Positions 1 to 8,155 of a stretch of 64,000 bases of DNA are shown here, one piece after another. Positions within the stretch are counted from its first letter, which is position 1. Every line of letters begins with the position of its first letter. Made by a program: the position numbers and the translations under genes. Under the pieces are notes generated by a model. It saw only the letters and a list, made by a program, of their open reading frames with translations, was not told the DNA's origin and did not search any database. This DNA comes from Litoribacillus peritrichatus (lineage in GTDB: Bacteria > Pseudomonadota > Gammaproteobacteria > Pseudomonadales > Litoribrevibacteraceae). The stretch spans positions 1,302,001 to 1,366,000 of the forward strand of contig NZ_BAABBN010000007.1 in the NCBI RefSeq assembly GCF_039537985.1, given 5' to 3'.

Positions 1-24
1 GTGGAGCTAACTTACTTACCGAAA

Positions 25-62
25 GTGTGATTTAAACTAGCCCTGGCTAACCTAAATCACAC
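25..62. repeat. Nested palindrome (hairpin)
   Basis: A 10-bp perfect inverted repeat, GTGTGATTTA at 25-34 and TAAATCACAC at 53-62, encloses a second one, TAGCC at 38-42 and GGCTA at 45-49. Together they can form a long hairpin or cruciform. It sits about 50 bp beyond the stop of the minus-strand SDR gene. No T-run follows on either side, so a simple intrinsic terminator is unlikely. An operator or recombination site is possible, but the gene to the left lies outside the window. Confidence 0.6.
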
Positions 63-115
63 GTCATACGAAAAGTCACAGATAGCGCTTCACATGCTAA
101 AATAAATACTTTGAT

Positions 116-898
116 TTAGTCGCTTAAAGTGGGTAGCCCAACACGTTTACGACCTTCTGAAGTTTTGAGTGAAAAGTCTGTTCCTGCGTACTCCGCACCT
201 TCGTCTCCACATAGAAAAGCAACGGCTTCGCCTACCCACTCAGGTGGTATGTGGACGCTCCAATCTAAATTGCTCACAGTGTTGATTTTAGAATCCCGTA
301 TTTTTTCCATCATGGCAGTAGCAACAGTGCCAGGTGACAGTCCTACGACTCGAATGTTCTTTTCTCCAATTTCTTTGTGAGCAACCTCTGTAAGTTTTTT
401 GGCTGCGACCTTCGCAGAGCAGTAATGACTCCAGCCGATGAGGGCGCTATTCGCTGCCCCTGAGCTCATATTAATGATTATTCCACTCCCATGTTCAATC
501 ATAATTGGGGCCGCCGCCCGAATTCCGTGGTAGACCCCCTTATAGTTAATGTCAGCGGCGCGTGCCCACGTATCTGGGTCGCTCTCGATAAGCGGTGCAA
601 GGGGCTCTATCACTCCCGCATTATTTACCAAAATATCGATCCTTCCTGTCTTTTCAACTGCATATTCGATGGCCTCGGTGACGGAGAGATAATCACTAAC
701 ATCACACGGAACGGCCAATGCGCTTAATCCACCAGAGCGAAGCGAATCAGCTTCTGATTCGATTTTCTGGTGTGATCGAGCAGTCAAAACAACCGTTGCG
801 CCGTACGCTGCGAGAACTTTAGCTGTTGCTAGCCCAATACCCTGGCTTGCACCCATAATGAGAGCGGTACGCCCTGAAAAGTTTAATGACTGCAACAT
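116..898 (-). CDS. SDR family NAD(P)-dependent oxidoreductase
   Basis: A 260-residue classical short-chain dehydrogenase/reductase. The Rossmann motif GASQGIG lies near the N-terminus, NNAG follows, and the catalytic Ser and YxxxK are seen in INMSSG and YCSAK. The substrate cannot be told from sequence. I chose the start at 898 because it gives a normal SDR N-terminus and has AGGAGT seven bases upstream; a longer reading would run back into the azoreductase gene. One base separates it from the azoreductase stop, so the two are almost certainly one operon, read away from the LysR gene. A role in quinone or carbonyl detoxification is inferred from this pairing. Confidence 0.88.
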   Translation of the reverse strand: MLQSLNFSGRTALIMGASQGIGLATAKVLAAYGATVVLTARSHQKIESEADSLRSGGLSALAVPCDVSDYLSVTEAIEYAVEKTGRIDILVNNAGVIEPLAPLIESDPDTWARAADINYKGVYHGIRAAAPIMIEHGSGIIINMSSGAANSALIGWSHYCSAKVAAKKLTEVAHKEIGEKNIRVVGLSPGTVATAMMEKIRDSKINTVSNLDWSVHIPPEWVGEAVAFLCGDEGAEYAGTDFSLKTSEGRKRVGLPTLSD

Positions 899-899
899 A

Positions 900-1526
900 T
901 TAAGACTCCTCAACAACGAGCTGGGATATATCAACCAAGGCTTGCCTTTTCGCCGTTTCGAGTGCATCAGGATCGCCTGTTGTTCCTTCAATACGGATGA
1001 CGTGCGTCTTTTCTATCCCAAGAAAACTCATTAAAGCTCTGAGGTAGGGTTCGAGGAAGTCCATCTCAGATAAGTCACCACCCTGAGCGTAGCCTTGAGC
1101 CCCATAACTGAGGACTAATACCGACCGCTTAACAGCAACAAGCCCTTCAAACTGCGACCCGTCAAACGCAAAAGTTTTATTGATCCGTACGATCTGATCG
1201 ATCCACGCTTTGAGTGATGATGGCACCCCAAAATTGTACATTGGTGCGCTAATTAGTAGTGTGTCGGCCATCTTTAACTCTTGAATGAGTTCGTCTGATA
1301 GAGCTGTGGCTGCTTTAAGTTTCTCAGTCTTGCCACTCGGAGGTGCATAGAAGCCAGCAATCGTATCATTGGTGATATGAGGCAAATTTTCGGTCGCAAG
1401 ATCTCGAGTCTTGGTGCTGAGAGAAGGAATTAATGTCAGTAGGCGTTTCTCCGCGTTATCTGCTAATTCTCGCGACACAGAATCACTGTTTCTGGGACTG
1501 CAATCTAATCGAAGTAAGTAGGTCAT
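900..1526 (-). CDS. FMN-dependent NADH-azoreductase (AzoR-like)
   Basis: A 208-residue flavodoxin-fold protein of the AzoR/NAD(P)H quinone oxidoreductase family. It has the phosphate-binding CSPRNSDSVS loop at the N-terminus and an isoalloxazine loop around SAPMYNFGVPSSLKAWID. The family reduces quinones and azo compounds with two-electron chemistry using FMN in the cytoplasm. The start at 1526 has a good ribosome site (GGAGATCAAC then ATG). It is divergent from the LysR gene, with a 97-bp shared intergenic region, and upstream of the SDR gene in the same operon. Regulation by the LysR protein is inferred from the divergent layout. The physiological substrate is unknown. Confidence 0.9.
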   Translation of the reverse strand: MTYLLRLDCSPRNSDSVSRELADNAEKRLLTLIPSLSTKTRDLATENLPHITNDTIAGFYAPPSGKTEKLKAATALSDELIQELKMADTLLISAPMYNFGVPSSLKAWIDQIVRINKTFAFDGSQFEGLVAVKRSVLVLSYGAQGYAQGGDLSEMDFLEPYLRALMSFLGIEKTHVIRIEGTTGDPDALETAKRQALVDISQLVVEES

Positions 1527-1623
1527 GTTGATCTCCAATGGTTGGGGTTCTACACACCTTAATAAAATCAAAATACGCAATAAATAACCTTCTTTGCAAT
1601 TCATTAGTGTGATATAAGCAATT

Positions 1624-2505
1624 ATGAATACTGATTACATTAAGACATTTTTGGCAGTGTATCGAGCGGGAAGCTTTGTAGAGGTCGCAAAAGATCAAAA
1701 CTTGGCTCCTTCTTCGGTCTCTCGTTCGATAAGCGCGCTTGAAAATTTGTTGAAAACACGCCTCTTTCAACGTACCACGCGGAATCTAACTCCTACGCGG
1801 GCCGGAGAAATCTATTTTGAACGAATCGCGCCATTGATAGAGGAAATGGATTTAACGCATCAGTCCTTAATTGATGCCGCAGCCACCCCATCGGGACGCT
1901 TGCGCGTCACCGCATCAGTGACCTACGGTCAAGTCGTGATTGCTCCTCGTCTGAAGCTATTTCGCGAACGTTACCCAAACATTGAGGTGGAGCTTCTGTT
2001 GTCCGACGGGCAGGTAGACCTTGTTAATGGTCAAGTGGATATTGCGATACGGCACGGCAATTTACCCGATAGTACTTTAGTAGCGCGAAAACTGGCTAAT
2101 GTTACCTACCGTCTGGTTTCCAGCAAAACCTATCTTAAACAGAACGGAATACCTAAAAGTCCAGATGACTTGCGACAGCATGAATTGGTAACATTCGTTT
2201 ATGATAATTTCCGCTACGCTTGGGTATTTGAGGCTAATGGCGACACCTGCACGCTTCCTATAAAGCCGACATTAACGATATCCAGCGCCGCCGCGATCCG
2301 ACAATGTGTGATTGAGGGCGCGGGCATTTCGCTGCTTGCAGACTGGATGATTGAAGAGGACTTGCGTAAAGGTCGGTTAGTGGAGCTGCTTCCAGACTGG
2401 AAGGTTAGCGGCGCATCCTCTGACTCTGCAATTTGGTTGGTCTATCCATCAAGTCGGTTTATTCCAGCAAAAAGCAAAGCTTTTGCAAACTTCCTTCTCA
2501 GTTAA
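1624..2505 (+). CDS. LysR family transcriptional regulator
   Basis: A 293-residue LysR-type regulator: winged HTH at about residues 1-60 (FLAVYRAGSF, then SSVSRSISALENLL) and a PBP2-like effector domain with SGRLRVTASVTYG at about residues 90-102. It belongs to the group regulating neighbouring oxidoreductases such as azoreductases (family knowledge). It is transcribed divergently from the azoreductase-SDR operon, which it most likely controls through the shared 97-bp intergenic region. The VOC gene follows 12 bp downstream, so it is probably cotranscribed. Confidence 0.92.
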   Translation: MNTDYIKTFLAVYRAGSFVEVAKDQNLAPSSVSRSISALENLLKTRLFQRTTRNLTPTRAGEIYFERIAPLIEEMDLTHQSLIDAAATPSGRLRVTASVTYGQVVIAPRLKLFRERYPNIEVELLLSDGQVDLVNGQVDIAIRHGNLPDSTLVARKLANVTYRLVSSKTYLKQNGIPKSPDDLRQHELVTFVYDNFRYAWVFEANGDTCTLPIKPTLTISSAAAIRQCVIEGAGISLLADWMIEEDLRKGRLVELLPDWKVSGASSDSAIWLVYPSSRFIPAKSKAFANFLLS

Positions 2506-2517
2506 AGGAGAACAAAT

Positions 2518-2907
2518 ATGATTTCAATTTCCCATATTGATCACATCGTCCTCACTGTGCAGTCGATAGAAGACACTTGTGATTTTTATAGCCAAGTTCT
2601 TGGAATGGAATGTATTGAGTTTTCCGAAGGCCGAAAGGCCCTAAAATTTGGTAATCAAAAAATAAACTTACACCTTAAGGGTAAAGAATTTAAACCTCAT
2701 GCTGCTCACCCCAAAAGTGGTAGTGCAGATATTTGTTTTATTACGGAATGCCCTATTAAGGACGTAGTATCTTCTTTAACGGCCGCATCTATACAAATCG
2801 AATGTGGGCCGATTGGTAGAACGGGTGCAGAGGGTAAGATTGAATCAGTCTATATTCGAGATCCGGATGGAAATTTACTCGAAATATCAAACTACTTGAC
2901 GGTGTAG
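2518..2907 (+). CDS. VOC family protein (glyoxalase/dioxygenase fold)
   Basis: A 129-residue single-module vicinal-oxygen-chelate protein. It starts with ISHIDHIVLTVQSIEDTCDFY and ends with YIRDPDGNLLEISNYL, the usual edges of the fold. Candidate metal ligands are the His in the first strand (HIDH), the His in NLHLKG and the Glu in LLEIS. Members act as lyases, dioxygenases or resistance proteins, and the substrate here is not evident. The ribosome site AAGGAG lies just upstream. The short 12-bp gap suggests cotranscription with the LysR gene. Confidence 0.86.
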   Translation: MISISHIDHIVLTVQSIEDTCDFYSQVLGMECIEFSEGRKALKFGNQKINLHLKGKEFKPHAAHPKSGSADICFITECPIKDVVSSLTAASIQIECGPIGRTGAEGKIESVYIRDPDGNLLEISNYLTV

Positions 2908-3012
2908 TATTATTGTAGCTCTGTAGTGCATCACAACAGTTAGGGTTTATTCCACCAAAAGCGATAAACCTTTTTTAATTACATTATGGCCAGCGAAGAT
3001 TGAGGCAACACC

Positions 3013-3615
3013 ATGGAAATTTTACTTTTTATACTTGTCTCGATTGGCGTCATTATTGTCCCGGGTCCTAATGTGTTGGTCATAGTATCTACTTGCATTT
3101 CCCATGGGCGATCACGAGGTTTGCAAACCGTCGCCGGAACAAGCGCTGCAATGCTGGTGCAACTGCTTATCTCAGCTTTAGGAACGTCATGGTTTATATC
3201 TCAGTTAGCATTCGGTTTTTTATGGCTAAAATGGATTGGGGTCGCTTACCTTTGTTACCTCGGAGTGAATCATCTTATCAAAGCTGTAAAGAAAATTGAC
3301 GCTCAGGAAGTTACTGGGTTAGGGTCTTTTCAGCGAGGTTTTTGGGTTTCATTAACCAACCCAAAAACAATATTATTCTTTAGCGCATTCTTGCCGCAAT
3401 TTGTTTCCGCGTCACAACCTTATCTTAGTCAAATAGCAATGCTTTCGTGTATTTTTTGGCTGCTCGCACTAGTGCTGGATTCCGGTTACGTATTTTTAGC
3501 AAATAAGGCTTCGAAAGTGTTTGGTGAAAAGCTAGTCGCGCGTCAAAACTATTTTAGTGGCGCGCTGTATCTCGGTGCAAGTGGTGTGTTGGCGGCAACT
3601 GAAAAAGGGTCATAG
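3013..3615 (+). CDS. LysE/RhtB family exporter
   Basis: A 200-residue integral membrane protein with about five to six hydrophobic segments. It carries the LysE signature PGPNVLVIVSTCISHGRSRGL near residue 18 and a conserved NPKTILFF segment near residue 116. The family exports amino acids such as lysine, homoserine and threonine across the inner membrane. The substrate cannot be predicted. GAGG lies before the ATG. The 105-bp gap from the VOC gene suggests its own promoter. The C-terminus may be slightly short, ending shortly after the last hydrophobic segment. Confidence 0.88.
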   Translation: MEILLFILVSIGVIIVPGPNVLVIVSTCISHGRSRGLQTVAGTSAAMLVQLLISALGTSWFISQLAFGFLWLKWIGVAYLCYLGVNHLIKAVKKIDAQEVTGLGSFQRGFWVSLTNPKTILFFSAFLPQFVSASQPYLSQIAMLSCIFWLLALVLDSGYVFLANKASKVFGEKLVARQNYFSGALYLGASGVLAATEKGS

Positions 3616-3703
3616 ATAAGATAGGAAGCAACTGTTTTAGAGAGTTTGATTCATCTATTTAACCAGTGATTTTAGTTCTTTGTTAAACAGAGTCGTCTAT
3701 GTG

Positions 3704-4342
3704 TTAGCTCGTCACTAACGAGGGGCGGTTAATATCAACTAAGCTAATATCGTCTGTTTCATCCAGTTTATCAAAGGCGTCTAATCCTTTTTCTTTGATC
3801 AATTCATACTCGCTTCCATATATAGGAATTAACCAAAACAAATCTACATGTTGAGAGCCGATGTGAAAGCAGCTAAGCTCTTCAGGTTCGCCTCTTGGTT
3901 CATCGAAGAGCAGCGCCTTGGGCCAACCATTGGGTGCCAATGGACTTTCCGGTATTGTCGTCCCGACAGTTAATTGCCTTCCCAGAGTGTTAAGTAGGTA
4001 AGAGGCCACGTCGAATAGATAGTTTTTGATTTGATCCTCTTGTTCAATAGCTACTTCTTTAGGTAGTACCATCAGCAGTTCAGCGTCAACGCTATATTGT
4101 CTTTCGCTGTCTTTTGATCGGATTGAAGACAAACCAATTGTTGAAAACCGCGTTACATTCTTACTGTCGTCGCCGGGAAACGTGTAAAGTTCAACCCGCT
4201 CGTTTTCTCGACTCATTGTTTGCCTAAACTCTGGCATCTCCCAATGTTTCATATATTCGGATAGTATGATTGTTCGCCGTATATCAAAAGACAATTTCTG
4301 GCACTCGGTTTCACATGTACCGTTATGCTTGTTGCGTTTCAT
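3704..4342 (-). CDS. Suppressor-of-fused (SUFU) domain protein
   Basis: A 212-residue protein recognised as a bacterial suppressor-of-fused family member by the sequence around ERVELYTFPG, the STIGLSS segment, LLMVLPKE, and the WLIPIYGSEYELIKEKG block near the C-terminus. Bacterial SUFU domains are predicted immunity proteins of polymorphic toxin systems (comparative-genomics knowledge), but no toxin gene is visible next to it. The start at 4342 has TAAGGT upstream. A later ATG at residue 30 could also serve. The gene stands alone, flanked by A/T-rich intergenic DNA, so the real role is open. Confidence 0.75.
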   Translation of the reverse strand: MKRNKHNGTCETECQKLSFDIRRTIILSEYMKHWEMPEFRQTMSRENERVELYTFPGDDSKNVTRFSTIGLSSIRSKDSERQYSVDAELLMVLPKEVAIEQEDQIKNYLFDVASYLLNTLGRQLTVGTTIPESPLAPNGWPKALLFDEPRGEPEELSCFHIGSQHVDLFWLIPIYGSEYELIKEKGLDAFDKLDETDDISLVDINRPSLVTS

Positions 4343-4517
4343 GTAAATTACCTTAGTATGTTGAATGCCATTAAATCATACAAAATAAAAAATTTTGTTA
4401 TTGTTCGTAGAGCAAGTTAATACCATTTTACGTTTGTTGCTTTACGGAATTATACAAAGACGCACCAAAGAAAAACGGATTGTCAAAAAGAAGAATATAA
4501 TTATACGGTTCAAAGTC

Positions 4518-5378
4518 TCATCCTTTTTTGCGAACTACGAAATCCACTAAAGTTTCTATGTTTCGCCCAGTTACAATTGGCCCAGAATCTAACTTTTCGA
4601 CAGGGCGTCCAAATCTATTTACCCATACAGTTGGATATCCAAACCAACTGGCACCAGCGGCATCCCATGCGCCAAAAGCTGCAAAAGCTATGTTTCTTTT
4701 CGGCAATTGAAAGGCATCAACCCCCATCTGATAGGCGCGTGGATCAGGCTTAAAAGCTTGCACAACATCTGTGCTTAAATAAAACTCGAAGGCATTCTCT
4801 ATGCCGTTACTTCGTGTGTTCGTCCTTAACATCTCTTCCGATAAATTAGATAGAAACCCTAGTCTAATTCCGTTATTTTTAAACACTTTCAGCGCCTGCA
4901 TAACATCTGGCCATAGTTTAAGCTGTAACCAAATATTGAGTAATCGATCACGCTGATCCGTACGCAATGTAATCTTTAGGTCTTCTGCGGTGTAATCAAG
5001 TGCATCGGCAACAGTGCCATGAAACCCCTTATATTGTTCAGCGCTTGTCCGCAACCATGTATAATCAAAAATTTTGTCAAACCAAGCTTTGCCGAAAGCT
5101 CCCCCATTCTCTGGTATGACTTCTTTTACCTCACCCATAATTGACCGAGGATCAAAAAGAGGAAACCCATCAAAAGCGATAGCCTTAATATCCGGACTTT
5201 CTGTGGCGGCCATTGCTAAATTCATAAGGGGATGGCCAATCATAAGACTAGCGAGCGAACCTCCCGCCGTTAATGATAGGAAGGTTCTGCGGTCAATCAT
5301 ATTCTCCATTATAGGGACTCCTTGTAAGCCATCAGACTTGTTGTACATTTGCTTTTGCGTAGCATCATTTTCATTCAT
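4518..5378 (-). CDS. Tat-exported haloacid dehalogenase type II-like protein
   Basis: A 286-residue HAD-superfamily protein close to L-2-haloacid dehalogenases. An N-terminal twin-arginine signal is visible (IDRRTFLSLTAGGSLASLM), so the product is probably exported folded through Tat. HAD motifs follow: the nucleophile Asp in IAFDGFPLFDP, FLSNLS as motif II, the Lys in AFKPDPRAY as motif III and the acidic AAFGAWDAAGA. The start at 5378 has a perfect AGGAGG seven bases upstream and overlaps the CMD gene stop by 8 bp, implying translational coupling. Export is odd for this normally cytoplasmic family. Dehalogenase activity is inferred from motifs, not certain. Confidence 0.82.
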   Translation of the reverse strand: MNENDATQKQMYNKSDGLQGVPIMENMIDRRTFLSLTAGGSLASLMIGHPLMNLAMAATESPDIKAIAFDGFPLFDPRSIMGEVKEVIPENGGAFGKAWFDKIFDYTWLRTSAEQYKGFHGTVADALDYTAEDLKITLRTDQRDRLLNIWLQLKLWPDVMQALKVFKNNGIRLGFLSNLSEEMLRTNTRSNGIENAFEFYLSTDVVQAFKPDPRAYQMGVDAFQLPKRNIAFAAFGAWDAAGASWFGYPTVWVNRFGRPVEKLDSGPIVTGRNIETLVDFVVRKKG

Positions 5379-6252
5379 CGTGAACCTCCTTTAAAACATT
5401 TGTTGCATTTGCCATCGAAGGAAAGCCTGAGTAGGCTCCCACCAGAATAATAATGTCGGCAATCTCTCTTGAGAGGATTCCAAGGTTTAGTGCACCTTGT
5501 ATATGAAACTTTAATTGGTTTGTTGCGTCCATTGCAGTGAGCGCCGCAATCGTGATCATTTCTCGCGTTTGGTAGTCTAGCGTTGGTCTCGACAATATCT
5601 CGCCAAACGCATATTCAATAACATGTTTGGCAAAGTTAGGCGAAACATCTTTATATGCGTCCTGAAGCGCTTTAGCCTCTATGACCTGCAACTTCTCAAG
5701 CTGATTAGAGCCAACCTCTAGCCTTGATTTTTCTGTTTTTTGCTTAGATGCTAAGGGTGGGCTTGTTACATCTGTTATACCTCTTTGTTTACGCTGATCT
5801 AACACTTCTTTTAGTGCATTCATTCCATTTACAGAAGATGGCAAGCCCGAATAAACGGACATTTGCAGCATCACCTCTTGCATTTCTAAAGCTGTCCAAC
5901 CCGAATTTAGCGCACCATTAATATGAACGCTTAACTCAGTTGTGTTATCACCCAATGCGATCAACCCAGCCACCAATACCAGTTCTCTATTCTTAGGCGA
6001 AAGATTTATGGATTCATAAACTTCGCCGTAAAGAAAACTGATAAAGTGCTCAGCCAGAGCGGAAGGTATGCCATTTGTTAAGGGCTTACCTTCCGTGTTT
6101 GGGGAAACGTTTTTTAGGTTCTGCAAACCTCGCTTGTACAAATCCATATCAATACTCTCCTTGGCGGGGAGTGGCTCTGCACCTGCTGCCATTCCCGATA
6201 CCAGGAAACTTGCAATAAATACATATGCCAAACGGCTTTTTCGATCAGTCAT
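5371..6252 (-). CDS. Exported two-domain carboxymuconolactone decarboxylase family protein
   Basis: A 293-residue protein with an N-terminal signal peptide (residues 1 to about 25, ending near GMAAGAEP) and two tandem CMD modules, at about residues 70-150 and 205-285. Each shows the pattern LVLVAGLIALGDN...HINGALNSG or MITIAALTAMDATNQLKFHIQGALNLG. Neither module has the CxxC of AhpD peroxidases, so the gamma-CMD-like group is more likely. I chose the start at 6252 to give a compact signal sequence; an ATG six codons upstream is possible. It is translationally coupled to the exported HAD protein by an 8-bp overlap, suggesting a joint periplasmic function of unknown chemistry. Confidence 0.83.
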   Translation of the reverse strand: MTDRKSRLAYVFIASFLVSGMAAGAEPLPAKESIDMDLYKRGLQNLKNVSPNTEGKPLTNGIPSALAEHFISFLYGEVYESINLSPKNRELVLVAGLIALGDNTTELSVHINGALNSGWTALEMQEVMLQMSVYSGLPSSVNGMNALKEVLDQRKQRGITDVTSPPLASKQKTEKSRLEVGSNQLEKLQVIEAKALQDAYKDVSPNFAKHVIEYAFGEILSRPTLDYQTREMITIAALTAMDATNQLKFHIQGALNLGILSREIADIIILVGAYSGFPSMANATNVLKEVHDE

Positions 6253-6304
6253 TTTATTAACAATCCACATAGGTAAGCGGGGCTATAGCAAGGCCATTGG
6301 AGAA

Positions 6305-7492
6305 CTAAAACTGTGCCGAAGTTACCGAAGAGGATGCGAGCATCTTTGTTACTTCAACGGGTTTTTCTAACCACTCTTCATATTGAGCAAAAACAGCTTT
6401 GGTATAGTCTTGCTCATAATGCAGCTGCAACGCTTGTTCATTTTCAAAACATTCGAAAAGGTGAAGCGCCCCATTACCCTCTTTATTTTTCATGAGAGAA
6501 AATACATGACAACCCGGTTCATTGAGTGTCTGGGGAATAATGGATTCAAGGGCGGCTAAGCCTTCGTCGTAGTGTTCAGGTTTTAAGGTGATCGTTGCCG
6601 AAACAAACAATCTGTTATCCTGTGCTTCTATGCCTGCCATCGGCAAAAATGAACGAATGAACTCAGCTTGCACTGGCGCGACTCGCGTGTTGATCTGGTC
6701 AACCCCCATATTATGGCCAACTGTCGTGCGTATCGGCCGCTCGCCTTCCATATCGACAAGTTCCGCAAGCTGATCTGCGACATTTTGTGCGTCGGTACTT
6801 TTATCCCCTTGAGCAAATACGCCTTGGAACATGTCCACAATATTCGCTGGTGCTTTAGCGATATCACCATATGACTCAATGCACCGGGTATCGGATGGAG
6901 CGGGAGGGCTTTGGATCAGATCAGTACCATGACCGCCAGGCTCAACGATTATGGACTCCACGCCAAAGCTGGCGAGTTCATAATGCATAGATTCTGCCAT
7001 AGCTTCTAGTGCCCATTTGCTCGCGCAATACAACCCAAAGAAGGGCATCGCAAGCCGACCGGAACTTGAACTTATATGGATTAGAAGCCCTGATTTTCGT
7101 TCGCGCATGTGCGGGAGAACGGCTCTACAGGTGCGAGCAACACCGACAACGTTAACATCTAAGCATGCTGAAACCTGCTCAGGTGTATAAGCCTCTGTGA
7201 TGCCACAAGGCATAATGCCAGCGTTATTAATAAGAATATCAATATTTAAACGTTCTTCCAAAGCTTGTATCGCGAAATCTACGGAATCTTCGGACGTAAC
7301 ATCCAGCTCTACTACCTCCAGAGAATGGCCATGCTCTACCGCCCAGCCAGCAAGCTCGGTAGCAATAGCCGCATTATGTCCTTTAATATCTCGCATAGAT
7401 GCAATGACGTGGTGTCCCAGTTTGGCAAGTGTTTTAGTCGTCAAGTAACCAATTCCTCGGCTCGCTCCGGTGATTAATACGTTCTTACTCAT
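6305..7492 (-). CDS. SDR oxidoreductase fused to antibiotic-biosynthesis-monooxygenase-like domain
   Basis: A 395-residue fusion. Residues 1 to about 280 are a classical SDR (GASRGIG at the N-terminus, NNAGIMP, SSSSGRLAMP, YCASK). From about residue 298 the chain becomes a ferredoxin-like ABM/Dabb module (LFVSATITLKPEHYDEGL, EPGCHVFSLMKN, HLFECFENEQAL). ABM domains are small heme-independent monooxygenases or quinol-related enzymes. The fusion suggests consecutive oxidation and reduction of one quinone- or aromatic-type substrate, which is inference. AAGGAA precedes the ATG. The start overlaps the TetR gene stop by 4 bp, so the two form an operon and the gene is probably controlled by that repressor. 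Confidence 0.87.
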   Translation of the reverse strand: MSKNVLITGASRGIGYLTTKTLAKLGHHVIASMRDIKGHNAAIATELAGWAVEHGHSLEVVELDVTSEDSVDFAIQALEERLNIDILINNAGIMPCGITEAYTPEQVSACLDVNVVGVARTCRAVLPHMRERKSGLLIHISSSSGRLAMPFFGLYCASKWALEAMAESMHYELASFGVESIIVEPGGHGTDLIQSPPAPSDTRCIESYGDIAKAPANIVDMFQGVFAQGDKSTDAQNVADQLAELVDMEGERPIRTTVGHNMGVDQINTRVAPVQAEFIRSFLPMAGIEAQDNRLFVSATITLKPEHYDEGLAALESIIPQTLNEPGCHVFSLMKNKEGNGALHLFECFENEQALQLHYEQDYTKAVFAQYEEWLEKPVEVTKMLASSSVTSAQF

Positions 7493-8100
7493 TTGCGTGT
7501 TCCTTTCTTAATGTTAAATATGGTTTTTTCAAAGAGTTGAAGAGGGGCTTCGCTACGCTCAGCTTTCATGCGCACCAAAGCGCCACTCCAGGCGTTCATA
7601 AGCCAATCCGCAGCTTCTGTATTGCTTAGGTGGCCTAAACCAATATCGCCAAGCTGAATATGCGCTAAACATTGTGCGACTTCCGACGAGAGCTCCGCCC
7701 AATGTTTTTTGAGTATTTTCTGAAACTCATCATTTGTGTCCGCTAACTCAGTTGATAGATTGCACATCAGGCAACCTTCTGCGTAATTGCGAGTTTTAAA
7801 TTCTTCGCTAGCGCCTCTAAAGAAAGCTTCCAGGCGAGCTATAGGAGTGAGGGTTTGATCATTTAATACGTGGTTTGCGCTCTCTATTTGCAAGCCGTGA
7901 TAGTACTGGGCTACTTCTAGACCGAACGCCTCTTTACTTTTGAAATAGTGGTAAAAAGAACCTCGCGGTACGCCGCTTTTTTTAAGAACGTCGTTAATGC
8001 CAATACCTGAGAAACTCTCAGAGCGTATTAGTGACATTCCTGTGTCCAGTAAGCGCGTTTTTGCGTCGTCGTAGTTTTTTATATCTCGTGTTCTAGCCAT
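7489..8100 (-). CDS. TetR/AcrR family transcriptional regulator
   Basis: A 203-residue TetR-type repressor. The N-terminal HTH is seen in SGIGINDVLKKSGVPRGSFYHYFKSKEAFG at about residues 30-60. The C-terminal half is a ligand-binding helical domain with AEGCLMCNLSTELADTNDEF, typical of the YxaF/LmrA-like group that senses flavonoid- or quinone-like compounds (family knowledge). It lies immediately upstream of the SDR-ABM gene with a 4-bp overlap, so it probably autoregulates the pair. No strong ribosome site precedes the ATG. Confidence 0.92.
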   Translation of the reverse strand: MARTRDIKNYDDAKTRLLDTGMSLIRSESFSGIGINDVLKKSGVPRGSFYHYFKSKEAFGLEVAQYYHGLQIESANHVLNDQTLTPIARLEAFFRGASEEFKTRNYAEGCLMCNLSTELADTNDEFQKILKKHWAELSSEVAQCLAHIQLGDIGLGHLSNTEAADWLMNAWSGALVRMKAERSEAPLQLFEKTIFNIKKGTRK

Positions 8101-8155
8101 CTGTTTTGATCATCATTTGTCAGGTTAAGTTGGGAAAGTATCGATAATCCTAATG

